A stretch of 64,000 bases of DNA from Tetrapyrgos nigripes (taxonomy: Eukaryota; Basidiomycota; Agaricomycetes; Agaricales; Campanellaceae): the NCBI GenBank assembly GCA_013368315.1, contig JAACJM010000030.1, positions 186,001 through 250,000 of the forward strand, in the 5' to 3' direction. The notes below the pieces were generated by a model that searched no databases, was not told where the DNA came from, and was given only the letters and a program-made list of their open reading frames with translations. Position 1 is the first letter of the stretch; every line of letters starts with the position of its first letter. This document shows, in pieces, positions 45,290 to 56,299 of the stretch. Made by a program: the position numbers and the translations under genes.

Positions 45290-46249
45290 CAAGCTGGCGA
45301 AGAGACAATATCCTTCGATAAGGACGACGACGACACTCTAGATTTCGTCACTGCATCCTCCAACCTCCGATCTGCCGCATATGGAATTGAAGAGAAGACT
45401 CGATGGGAGGTCAAAGGTCACTACTTCTCATTCCGCCTTGTACTCTTCTGACATGAATTATATCGTGTAGAAATGGCTGGAAACATCATACCCCCAATAG
45501 CCACCACAAACGCCATCGTTTCTGGCCTAATCGTCTTACAAGCCCTCCACCTTCTCCGAAAATCTTACGACAAACTACGCAGCGTTCATTTACAATTCAA
45601 ACCTTCCGTTCCTCTCAGTGCTACAACACTCTCTGGACCAATGTGGGATTTGCAGAGACACGTATACGTCGGTGTTGTGTGATTCAGAACGTTGGGTGAG
45701 GTGGTGAGAGGGATTCTAGGGGAGAGTGAGAGGGAAGTTAGTGTATATGAGGATAAAGGGTGTTGGCGGACCCGGATTGGGATGATAACAATGAGAGGAC
45801 GTTGGAGAATCTGAATGTGACGAGAGGCAAGTTCCTTATGATAGTGGATGATGGAGAGGTCGCTACTATTGCAGTTGCGATTGGTGCTTTGCCGTGAGTC
45901 CTCTTTTTTTCTCTTCCTTTCCATTCGTGCATTACTAACGTCATCCCCTGGTAGTCCAAACCACCCTGTCGACGCTCCCGCATTTATCCTTCCCGACCCA
46001 GTGCCGGAACCGCCAAAGAAGGCTAAACCCGCTGTCATCATCTCGACGCCTCCAAAAACTTCCCTGAAGCGTTCTTCTCCAGATGACGACATCCTTGGGC
46101 TGGAGCCCACTGCTAAACGTCAAAAATCTGCAATGAATCAAGATATTTCGAGTCCGAGCAAAAAGAGACGTCTTGAGGAGGATGGATTGATCATTATGGA
46201 AACGGCTGATGAAAAATTGGAGGATGATGATGTTATTGTCATTGATTGA
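45290..46249 (+). pseudogene. UBA2: UBA2 3'-half duplicate
   Basis: Matches 3648-4639: end of exon 9, the intron, exon 10 and exon 11 of UBA2, with introns retained, so it arose by DNA duplication and not by retroposition. It lacks the adenylation and active-site halves and has small deletions, for example 8 bp at about 45640 (the QCGIC region) and others near 45684, that shift the frame. The C-terminal exon is almost unchanged. Confidence 0.9.
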
Positions 46250-46777
46250 GGTCAAAGGGCAAAGGGCTTAGGGATGAGGAGTTGGACAGCGGTAGATGCA
46301 TGCTTCAGAGTTGGGCTGACGACGGAGCTTTTTTTTCTTGACTTTTACTACTAGTTTTATTCTGTTCGCCTTTCTTTGTCTCTTTTACTTTGCTACTGCA
46401 TTTGCTTTGGCTACCGTTTCATCTGGTCTGAAAGGACGTTGCTATATGTATTGTACTCTACTTTACTAGTCCAGTCGTAATCTGTAAATTTTGTAATGCC
46501 GTAGTGAGGTACATAGTCAGTCTTTTTTCCAAGCTAGTTGCTCTCCTCCATAGCTCCTTGAACTGAACCTAGCTACGAGCAGGGTCCCTGTTACGCAGCC
46601 CGGAGATGACCTTCTTCCATTCCTCCTCACTAGACTGAAAAACCTCTAGTACCACGGCCGTCCATGCCATTGGTTGGAGATGAGAGTAACCAAGTTCGAG
46701 ACATCTGAACTTATTCATGCTGCTCAGGCTCCCTGGGATCAACATGGCTGGACCCTGGTCAGAACTGGCATTGGATG
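46250..46777 (-). pseudogene. F-box/LRR gene 3' fragment and UBA2 downstream flank
   Basis: Matches 4640-5245, including the UBA2 3' flank and the last part of the F-box/LRR gene (GLRNRDPAR region), with several deletions. Similarity stops abruptly at TGGATGCAG, where RAD17 sequence begins. Confidence 0.8.
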
Positions 46778-48449
46778 CAGTCAACATCTACAGCAAAAAG
46801 TTGAGTCACGAATCATGAAGTGGTATTGGGACACATACATTGATATCGACCCTGCTCGCTTTCCTATCATGCTCACTCAAATGCGGAAGCAGTTTTGGGG
46901 GATCCTTCAGCCTCTTGTCGAGTTCTTGCTCTTTCCTCGCGTCTCTGGGTGATGTGGAAGGAGCAGGGGGATCCCCTTTACCTATAAAGCCCATTCAGTC
47001 TAGAGAGCACAAAGAGAAGATCGATGAACACGTACGTTTATTATACAACACCTTTCCCAACAGATGGAACAACACAAGACTTTGCTCCCTCCGGGTGATG
47101 CTCTCCACTAACACCTGCTCGTTCAGCTTGGTCCCATCTGAAGCCTTTCCTTTACTCTTCGTCGCTTTGTTTAGCCTTGTACAAGCAAACTGTAATCCCA
47201 TAATTGCATTCTGAATGTCACCATTGGCCGAATTAACAATGACATCGAGGAGAGCAGCAGATATTGGCGAGCGAGAGCCCGAGTCCTTTGGAAAACGCAT
47301 GTCGAGGAGCGCTTTGAGCGCTTTCATAAGGAGCGTCGGGGCAACTGGGTTAAACCTAAGAGTGTTAAAACCAAACATGTCAAAAAATCATCTGTGCAGC
47401 AAAGAAATGAAGTCAACCCACCTAATCTGAGTAACATATAGGCCTTGCAAAATCTCCTTGGGTAGAAGTGTCCTGATGTCCAAGACTCCATCTCTGTCTT
47501 TGCTCCACATTCCATTGGCAAGCCGCTCGTCATCCGCTTCACCACGAGTCCCAGAGTCGCTCAGAATGATGACAATTGGGATAGGATCAGGCTCATTTAT
47601 GCCAGAGTTGAGTACAGACTGGATGGCTTCGTGGAAGTGGGCCTGAGTGGATAGGTGAAGAATATTGGGAAGATCCTCTAGAAGGATTAGTCGTCTAGCC
47701 GGAGGGTTGACCATGGTGGAGCTGGAAGAGGGTGAAGAGCTTCTTGTATTCTTCGACTCTTCTACTTTCAGAGGCGAGGAAAACACATTCGAACAACGCG
47801 GCCCTCATGAGGAAGGTTTGGAATTTGGCAAAAGAAGTCTCCGAGTTTTCGTCTCGCGAAGGCCAACGTTGTAGACTTGAGGAAGCATAATTCTCGTCGG
47901 TTTCAGCTGGAATGTCTGAATGAGGATCTGATCGATGACTTGGACATTTGATTAGACGCACCGAGCCCATTAAAGCTATAAGGAGCATCATCCAATGCAT
48001 TTCGCCATTCCACTATCTCAACTTCCATTTCACGGCTGAGGACACGTATGGTCGTAGTTTTGGCTGTTCCAGCTGGTCCTGTGAAGACAAGAATTCGCTT
48101 TGCAAAAACCTCAGAGAAATCTCAGAACGAATGATGCAGAACATACTCACTCTATACCTCCTCCGCATTTTTCCAGTAGTACCTCCAATGAAAGCCTCAT
48201 TTAACCAGTCTCAAACATCTTGGACTTTTTTAAAGTGTACGGCAAGGGTTTTCTAAACTGAAATGAATCAAGGCTGTTGAATGGGTTATAGAATAGATTT
48301 CTCACTGCAGTTAAAGGGTCAAAATGTTTGGACGTGGAAGCTGTTTCTAAAGACTCTAGTTTGAGAGTGCGAGTACTTGTCTTCCTGGTCGCCTTCGTGG
48401 TTGCCTTTGAGGTCGGCTTGGACTTTGTCGTGCTCGCGGGCTTTGGCAT
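46778..48449 (-). pseudogene. RAD17: Checkpoint clamp loader RAD17 (Rad24-like), truncated and broken
   Basis: Rad17 loads the 9-1-1 clamp at DNA damage. The ATG at 48449 starts a Lys/Thr-rich leader. Then come LAVHFKKVQDV, TGA 48213-48211 where Arg is expected before DWLNEAFIGGTTGKMRR, the P-loop GPAGTAKTTTIRVLSREME, and WRNALDDAPYSFNGLG. Frame slips lead to FQTFLMRA and VFSSPLKVEES, then LILLEDLPNILHLS, FNPVAPTLLMKALKALLD, LLDVIVNSANGDIQNAIMGL, REQSLVLFHLLGKVLYNKR and LKDPPKLLPHLSEHDRKASR. The copy ends inside an exon after VDIN-ML at the junction with the F-box fragment, so the C-terminal third is missing. At least one stop and two frameshifts are present. Confidence 0.85.
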
Positions 48450-49055
48450 TGTCCAAGTCGATGAAGCGTGACGTGACCAAGCGAATGTTTCTGTGTGTCC
48501 ATCCGCTATAAGGGGGCCAAGAAGGGACGACGACGGAGCATGAAAGGAAAAAAAAAAATGAGCGCGGATGAAGGGATAAGGGGTTTGAAAGACGGATGTT
48601 ATAGTAGCCGACGAGGAAGGGGTACGGATTGAGTGAGAGGGGGATGTGAGGGGGTAATAGCATTACTGTTTCCTTGTGAGGTAATGAGAGCCTGAGGGGG
48701 GAGAAATGTAAAGGGAAGGGATACGTGGGGAGACATGTCAACGAAAAGCGTATGATGCGAATACAGAGCACGAGCAGGGCACATCGAAAGAAGACTAAGA
48801 TAGACAATGGAAAAAAGGAGAGGAAAGTTGGGATGGGGGTGGACAAGTAAAGTGGACGCGTATACAATAGGGAGCAGAGACGTGAGACATGCAGGTGAAT
48901 GGTGAGAATGGCATAAATGTGGAACAGGTATGAGGAGACAACACGTGTATATGCAAGCAATACGTGTAGGGGTTGAAGAAAACGGAAAGACGGGGAAAAC
49001 GGGTAGTGAAGGAAGAAGGGGGAAGGGGGAAGAGGACGTTCCGTGTGTTGGGTTA

Positions 49056-49686
49056 CTATCCATACCCCAGAAGTGAAAAATTTGAAGAAATATGTCCATA
49101 TCTTCGTCCCTCCCTCATTTCCCTTCGTAGAAACTGAACGGTAGATACTTTTATACATTATCTTCATTTCTATGTAGTCAGAATCTCCACATCTGCACTG
49201 AGACGTTTGCCATGGACTGAAAACGACAAAAAACCGCATTTCCACGAGCGTGACAGAAGTGAAAAAAGTTTAGAACACCGTATTCCTCTGGAGAAAATAT
49301 TCAGGGCTCTGTCTAGTACATCATAGTATGGATATATATCTGTCTGACTACTTTTTGAGGTCGAAATTGAGGAGTTATGCATCATCAGGCTGCAGATGAT
49401 GGTGGAAGTGAAAGAAAACTTGACTTAAACTCCGCTCAGCACCTGCGTTTTCAATGAGTGTCACACCCAGTGACACTTTTCACTTCCCCGCCAATACGCT
49501 GTCACAAAACGTCCCTCGTCAGCCCTCCACAGCTTGTATCCACATCCCTCGGAAATCCCTCTAAGTTTGATAAACTGAAGGCTTATATCATATACTTGAG
49601 GTGTGCAAAATTTTTCGGACAACGGCAAAGATTTGAGGAAGTCTTAATTCATCAACATTTTATTTTCACTTCTGGGGTATGGATAC
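49056..49686. mobile_element. Non-autonomous TIR element, TA target duplication
   Basis: Ends are CTATCCATACCCCAGAAGTG and the complement (CACTTCTGGGGTATGGATA). Flanked by TA at 49054-49055 and 49687-49688. The copy A counterpart has a single TA at 38501-38502 with the same flanks. 631 bp, no coding frame. TA targeting fits the Tc1/mariner superfamily. Confidence 0.85.
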
Positions 49687-50382
49687 TATAGTCATTATCC
49701 CAGCATACCATGTAGCAGGCAAGACACACCTGGTTCATTGCGTCATTGGCTATATCACCGTTCCCAACCCAAAGGTATCATCTTAATGTATGCGGGAGTC
49801 TGGTTCTTGTAGTAAAAAGGTGAGACACGTTCTTCAGGAAACAGAGAGGTTGGGTAGATTGAGAAGTGGGCAAAACACATGTAGGGTACCAACGAAAGAC
49901 GGAAAGGAGGGAAGGATGAGAAGATAGGCTGGTCAACATGCTCGCAGATATGACAATAAACACGCCTGATGCATGACTACACCCAGTGACTGTTAAATCA
50001 ATTCCATCCAACACGTCTCTAATCAAAACAAAAGTGGAAGATCATCTTTACTTTGCATTGTGCTGGCAGGCAAACCCTTTTTCAATTCCTGTTTCAACGT
50101 CATCCATCCCTATTCGTGCACCAAAGTCAAATTCAGACCCTTCCTCCTCATTTCACGTCCATCTTTCCTCCATGACTTTAAGGTAGTCTGAGAGTAAACG
50201 CAATGTCAGGCCTGATTATGTAAAAATGTCGGAGTTTGAAATAGAGAGCTTGCGCAGAGCTACCTGCAGCCACATGTGGCTTAGTAAGTGTGTGCCTGTG
50301 GTTGGCTGGCTCATTGTGTGCGCTAGCCAACCACACATGTTTTCACCAATATATCATTGTTTATGCTTCCTATCACCTCAGA

Positions 50383-52080
50383 ATGGAGTCAGCAATTCTC
50401 GAGCAGCACATATTGTTTCAAAGCTTTATCAGTAACCTACTTCAGGCCATGGATGATGAAGAATTTGCAAAGGGTGTTGAGAAAGCAGCAAGAACATGAC
50501 CAGAAGGCTGAGTAAATATTTTTCAGCTGGGGAGACTCTGTCTGGCTAGAGCAGTTCCAGTGCACTATACATCTATATCCCTCAGAACAATTTCTCACTC
50601 ATTTTCAACAGGTTTACTCAGAAAGAGGTCCAGGAACTTGTGAAAGCTCTTGAGTTGCCAGTTGAGATAGTTTGCCCCATATCGTGCAACAAGGAGGACT
50701 CGACAACCACATTATGCATGCTTCTGCATCAGCTGGTCTTCCCAGGGCGTCTGTGTGACATTGAAATGCAAATAGGCTGGGAGCAGACCCAGTTCTCCAG
50801 GATTACTTGACTCACCACACTGTGTCTCTATGACTGATGGAAACACTTGTTACGATTCAACCCGCGCTGTCTGACTCCTTCCAAACTTGACAAATATGCT
50901 CAGATTGTCAAAAACAAAGGCTGCCCACTAGACTGTGTTGTAGGATTCATAGATGGTACTTTGGAGGATACAGCTCAACTGTCACAAAACCAACGGATTG
51001 TTTACAACAGATGGAAACGGAAACACTGCCTGAAGTACCACGTTGTTACTGCCCCAGATGGTCTTGTTATTCATGTATACAGTCCAGTAGAGGGTAGAAG
51101 ACATGATGCAACCATGTTTAAACACAGTGGCCTCGAAGTGATCCTCTCAAAACATTTTTGGGCACCAGATGGAAGACACCTTTTTATCTATGGGGATCCT
51201 GCATATGCTATCATGGGGCATGTCCTCGCACCATACAAAGGGCTTTCATTGGATCATGGGCAGAGGAAGTTTAACAGTACCATGAGCAAAGTGCAAGAGA
51301 CTGTTGAATGGGCTTTCAAAGAGGCAAATGCCCTGTTTCCTTTCTTCAATTTTTCTTCCAACCAAAAGGTGCTTTTGCAACCCATCAGCCTCTTCTATCT
51401 CGTCAGTCTGCTTCTGTGCAACTGCCATACTATCCTTCACCAACCACAGATTCTGTCAAGAACAGGTTCAGATAGGGACTGGATGCCTCTCAGGCCACCA
51501 CACAGGAGCCAAAGACAAAGGAACAAGGCAAATAGATGGTATAAGTGAGTAAGCCAATACTGGACCAGAGTCTACATAGTACTGAGGACAATGCTGAGCA
51601 GTATGGATCAGAGGGACAGAAGTGGACAGACTGAGGAACTATCTACAAAGCCCTGGAGTATATATACAAAAGTGCGAAGGAGAACAAGATTAGATCAGCA
51701 GGTACTGATGGAAACAATCAAGGAATGATAATCAGGTATCTAAGTGATGTCAATATGTGTAACAGGTACAGATATGATATGCATCAAAGAAGATGGAAGC
51801 CATAGGTACAAGGAACATGATCTAGAACCAAAGAAGCGAAGAATGATGGAAGGGAGAAGAATGATGAAAGGAGAACAAAGAACAGGGTCTAGAAGCGAAG
51901 GCATGAAGGGATTCATGACAGATTCTGCAGTACTTTGACTGCACACCTCCAACTCTATCTGAGTATTTCCAGGGCGAACCAATTGATGATGAAGACTTGG
52001 ATTCTTGGTGCTTAACTTCACCATGGGGAGAGCTAGGCGACGACGAGACTGAGACTGAGCCATTAGACAATGGTGACTAG
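50383..52080 (+). pseudogene. PIF/Harbinger DDE transposase, broken by TGA codons
   Basis: DDE_Tnp_4-type nuclease that cuts and pastes the element at 50243-53679. After a first exon from about 50383, an exon from 50612 encodes FTQKEVQELVKALELP, LLHQLVFPGRLCDIEMQIG and then RIT-TGA(50808-50810)-LTTLCLYD-TGA(50835-50837)-WKHLLRFN, all in one frame. Catalytic region: VVGFIDGT (first Asp), KHCLKYHVVTAPDGLVIH, PVEGRRHDATMF, FIYGDPAYAIMG (second Asp) and KVQETVEWAFKEA (Glu). A last exon at 51931-52080, after acceptor CTGCAG, encodes YFDCTPPTLSEYF and an acidic end. Both stops fit CGA (Arg) decay. The about 500 bp before the last exon are unusually long for an intron here. Confidence 0.85.
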
Positions 52081-52180
52081 TAATAGAGAACTATCTACAG
52101 TACAAATAGTAAGTAGTATATGGTATGCACAAAAATGATTAGTATCGTAGACTTTCTGCATGAAAAAGTTCGAGAATGAT

Positions 52181-53559
52181 TTACTGAGTAGTCAGATTGG
52201 CAGTAGTTGATGCAATAATTGTAGCAAGAGAGGAAAGTAACTGACCCTGCTGGCCTTGAGCCTCAATGTCCTTTATCCATGCCTTGCGACTCCCCTGACG
52301 CATCTCCTTGAGGCCCTGATTCAGATCCTTCAAAGCGTCAATCATCATGTTCATCTCCTTGAGGCCCTGATTCAGATCCTTCAAAGTGTCAATCATCATG
52401 TTCTGAGCTTGGAGGGTCTCTTCATGATGTTGCTGCTCTCTCTCCCATGCCTCCTTGAGACACTCCTCATCAGCTGCATTCCGCTGAGACAGAGCTTCAG
52501 TGACCTTTGACTGCCAGCCCTTTTTCTTTGGGGAATCATTTTCCTTTGCAGAAGTATCAGACGATGAGCTAGAGAATGATAAGTGAGACATTGAACCAGG
52601 TATACATTATACTGACACACTGTGGTCATTTGCGCTGGCCTTGGCGTTTGTGAATGGGTGCATCGTCACTGGCAATATCAGTAAGGTTCTCTCACGGAAC
52701 CATACCTCTCATAGCAGCATCCCATATCTCTAAACCAGCCTTTTTCTCTGCGTCAGCCTTCTTCTGGCTCTCTGATGTAGCCTTCTTGCCCTCAAGCCTG
52801 TCAGCATGTACTTGCTCAACCAAATCGTCAAGCTAAAGAGCATATCAATACAGAAATGGGACAAGTGAGGTACAAGATAGGCATACACAGATATGTTCAT
52901 TCACTTCTTCATCAGTCCCAGTCTTCTGCTTTGAGTGTGTCTGGTCTTGCTAAACAGAATGAATATAATGAAGCATTGATACTGTAACAATGAGTAACTC
53001 ACCTCATGGAACTTGACCAGCAAGTTAAACCTTGCCCAGCATGCCATTCCAGTGCAATCAATTGGTCTATTCTCATTTGCTTCAGTGCTCTCCTTCAATA
53101 ACACACAAGAGAGCTCCTCCCATGCATTGATAGTCTCAGTCCAGCTAGCTTCAAAAGGATGCAATTTGTTGACCATTTGTACAAGGTAACAGTCCTGCCA
53201 TGGCTGCCAATTGGGGGACTGAGCATTTCAGGCCTGTCATCCATCTGCCTTGTTCTCTTCACATCACCAGATGTATCTTTGTCACCGGTTGACATGTCAG
53301 ATGTACCATCCTGCTCAGATGAGACAGAGCCATCCTCTTTATCTGCTGTCTCTGCATCTGAAGTATCATCCTCAGGAATATCACTGTCCTCGCAGTCCCA
53401 GGTAGTGCTGGGCTCCCGAGCGGGTTCTGGAGAATCTTCATTCAGAGACTGGGGCTGTTTGCTAGGAGAATGTCGTGATTTGAGATGCTGAGAGTGGCGA
53501 GCAGGCACAGGGGATGTGGCTGGAGGGTTTGGGTTTGATTTCTTACAATTACATGGCAT
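52181..53559 (-). CDS. Harbinger accessory protein (probable Myb/SANT-like DNA-binding)
   Basis: The ATG at 53559 gives MPCNCKKSNPNPP, a Ser/Asp-rich acidic region (PEDDTSDAETADKEDGSV), then HPFEASWTETINAWEELSCV and DCTGMACWARFNLLVKFHE, a tryptophan-spaced tri-helix pattern like the Myb/SANT domain of Harbinger partner proteins. Further exons carry LDDLVEQVHADRLEGKKAT and a C-terminal coiled coil ending STTANLTTQ at 52181. Two tandem 51-bp units (about 52296 and 52347) encode MMIDALKDLNQGLKEM repeats. In animals and plants such partners guide the transposase to the nucleus and the ends. Exon joints are not fully resolved. Confidence 0.55.
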
Positions 53560-53591
53560 GTTGGAAGGAGAAACGTGTGTTTCGCTAACAG

Positions 53592-53679
53592 TTGGCTAGT
53601 GCACATGATGAGCCAGCCAACCACACACACACACTTACTAAGCCACATGTGGCTGCAGGTGGCTCTGTGCAAGCTCTCT
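53592..53679 (-). repeat. Harbinger right TIR
   Basis: Complement of 50243-50333 with a handful of differences, including a short GT expansion. Confidence 0.85.
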
Positions 53680-53759
53680 AATATATCTTTTTCATACTTA
53701 CGAGCTTCACTTGGTCAGGGCCTGCAGCCCTAACATCTGGTTAGGGATTCATAGGGACA

Positions 53760-53823
53760 TTGCTTAGTAATGATTATGTAAATATTGTTTCTTCCCAGGC
53801 CTGTCCTATCTTAATATATAGGA
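53760..53823 (-). repeat. Second copy of the Helitron 5' end
   Basis: 64 bp, about two mismatches against 7103-7166, in opposite orientation, starting TCCTATATATTAAGATAGGA. Lies within the Mutator-like element. Confidence 0.8.
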
Positions 53824-54481
53824 TAGCTTGTATAGCCCTGCAGTAATGCTAGTTTTATTCCTAATTGCATAGAGTCTATAGCGGCTTGGAATCCGAGTTG
53901 AAAAAAAAAATTGGACCTGGGGTAAAACCTATTGCTGCAGTGTGGTCCTGTAGTAGGCCACGTCAATTTGCTGGTTAACTGGCTATTAGTAATAGACAAG
54001 TAATGGATCAGCTTGACCTGCTCAGTTACGAGGCCCTTTTAAGGGACTCGTTCTTACAAACCAGCCATTTGCTGTGTGGCTATGCTGAAATGGTCCACCA
54101 GTTCAGTTATCTTTTTCACTCCGATCCACTTTTTGGCAATTCCTGTATTGTACTGTTGCCGTAATTCAAACTCAGAACTCAGCAGCATTACAGTTGACAG
54201 CCGTTGCTTCAAAAGGCCTTGTATCCATGCCACATTTCCTTTTTTGCTATGTTTCTACGAGGTTCACAATTTTGACTTCTACTGTGATGTGTGTTTGCCA
54301 TTATATGTGTTTGGGTGAGTTTTCTGGGATAAGCAAGTCCAAAGGCTTTTGGGTTGTAAGTTGTGTCACTCAGAACATGACTAATTTTACATAAGCAGGG
54401 TCTGATGTCGCACGCCCTTACAAGTTACTAACAGACCCCTACCCAACACTTTCAACATAGGGGTCTGGCTCTGAGAGACTA
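53824..54481. other. Right part of the Mutator-like element, no gene
   Basis: AT-rich sequence with a hairpin (CAGACCCCTA at about 54434, TAGGGGTCTG at about 54460) and a block near 54034 similar to 43556. Confidence 0.45.
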
Positions 54482-54557
54482 ACTTTAAGGGAAAGGACAC
54501 CCTAAATGGGTATGATGTAGGAACCTGGCCCATCCAGCATCTATACAAGTGCAGCTC

Positions 54558-54646
54558 GTCCTGTAGTGTAGTCCCCGACTCTCTTCCCAGACTCTCTTTG
54601 ATAGAGAGGGCATTGTGGGGTCCCCAGGTTCAAATCCTAGCAGGGC
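54558..54646 (+). repeat. tRNA-derived SINE-like head, copy B
   Basis: Counterpart of 39208-39296, with the B box as GGTTCAAATCC. Confidence 0.6.
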
Positions 54647-55283
54647 CTCTGGATGATATGGATGACATATGGGCACCAGTGTTGTTTTTTACTGACCGTG
54701 GTCTGTTTCTTATTAAACAATGGGTACTCCCCAGGGAAGACTTGAGCTGCAAGAGCAGGAGAAGTACATACTTTGAATCAAGTTAAAAGTCAAGTAGTAG
54801 ATTGAGATCAAGATCATGTATGCTCCCTCTTCTGAATCCTGATCAAACTTAATCATAGTATTGACTACTCTGTCTGTCTTTTCATATTGCAAATATCAAC
54901 CTGTACCCAAGCCAAAACCCAGTTGAAGTCTACAGTTTCTCAACAACACACCATCAAAACTTTACTCCTTTTCCAAGTGATAGTTACAGGCCCAGTGCAT
55001 GCCAATAGGGTTTGCCATTTCTGACTGTCTCATCCTCCACTTTTAGAGATCTTTTATGAATGATATTATGACTTCAGCCATCAGTTAACAATAGACGAGG
55101 ACGAGAGAAAAACTGGGGATAAGTCAATAAGTACTTGGGGGATTTGGTTGGGGTTATGGGACAGGTTTGGTATGGGTATTCTGCCAAAGATGGAAATAGG
55201 GATAGACAGATATGAGCAAAGCCATGAACACAACAGAAGGGAGAGATGTCAATTTGGATCTGAATTTGCCAGCAGGTGACTAC
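54647..55283. other. Non-coding part of duplication copy B
   Basis: SINE-like body and AT-rich sequence matching 39297-39960. No gene is seen. Confidence 0.5.
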
Positions 55284-56095
55284 AGGAAAGTATGCTGTGC
55301 TAAAGTGGAAAGTATTATCTCCCCCTTCAAATACAGTTTCTGAAGTGAAAGAGCCATTTTCCAAACTCTAAACTGTGACACATGATGACTGAATTGTAGA
55401 TACCCAACTCTGAATTAAGAGCTGAGTTTCTAAAGTGTTGGTGTTCAACCCAAAGTAAGACTCCTAGAATATGCAAAGTGATATAACAGAGGAAAATTGT
55501 ACCAAACCTTAGGCTGTGGGTCCAAATTTGATTGAGTACCAGTTTTCCTTGGTTTTTCATGCTTAATTCTCTTTTGATTAATTCAGCCCCTATTTGTGTA
55601 GGCTCTCTCACAGTTGCAGAACCAGCTCAGGCAAGGCCTCTTGCCATTCAAAATGTAGACTTACAGCTTCGCAAAGCTCATTGGTATCCCAGCCTGCACC
55701 ATAGTATCTCCAGTATAGTTACAAGGCGATGGGTATAGCACCATCTAGTACTAACACTGCCATGCTTATACTACCATATATAACTGAAAATGACAAAAAA
55801 GACCACACTAAAGTGGAAAAAATAATTGTGAGGCAAGAGTACACCAATTTGATACAATTTGGCATTGAGCTAACATTCACCCACTTGTCAAACTTGAAGT
55901 ATGACTTTGTGCTGAGGACCAACAATTTGGAAGCTCAGCTCTCAATTTGAGGCTGAGAATTATGAATTCAGGACAGATACCTCCATTTTGGACATCACAC
56001 ATCATGCTTCAGAGTTCAGAGGAGTGCAGTTTCACTTCGGAAATGGTATTTTATGTTGGAAATAATACTTTCCACTTTTGCACAGCATAGGAAAG
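55284..56095. mobile_element. Foldback element in duplication copy B
   Basis: Counterpart of 39961-40738, with the same inverted arms. Confidence 0.6.
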
Positions 56096-56299
56096 CCCAA
56101 GACGATTTGTATTGGCATAGGTAACAAAAGATGGAGGATTTGGGTGTACATTGTCATACAATATGGAATGAGAGATATGAATGAGAGCAAATTTTAACTA
56201 CGTTGCGTTGATACTGCTATCATCTGAAATTCTCACCAACAAATATGGCTGAGGAGCCCACGAGGATGGAAGAGAATCCTTACGTTCCCGATGCACATA

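Larger units (their letters stand above)
50243..53679. mobile_element. PIF/Harbinger transposon
   Basis: Inverted repeats of about 90 bp start AGAGAGCTTGC and include the palindrome CAGCCACATGTGGCT and GTGGTTGGCTGGCTCAT. They are flanked by AAT at 50240-50242 and 53680-53682 (3-bp duplication). It encodes a DDE transposase (+) and a second protein (-), the standard two-gene layout of the superfamily. Confidence 0.9.
50184..54481. mobile_element. Mutator-like non-autonomous element, 9-bp target duplication
   Basis: ACTTTAAGG is present at 50175-50183 and 54482-54490, while copy A has it once (39132-39140) with matching flanks. The element ends start TAGTCT on both sides. After removing the Harbinger insertion it is about 860 bp, with no transposase of its own. 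A 9-bp duplication is characteristic of Mutator-like elements, but the TIR is short and imperfect. Confidence 0.65.

Noticed and set aside
10235..50837. TGA as a sense codon or selenocysteine
   Set aside because: TGA is the natural stop of UBA2, the KDZ transposase and TET/JBP here, and no SECIS-like context was recognised.
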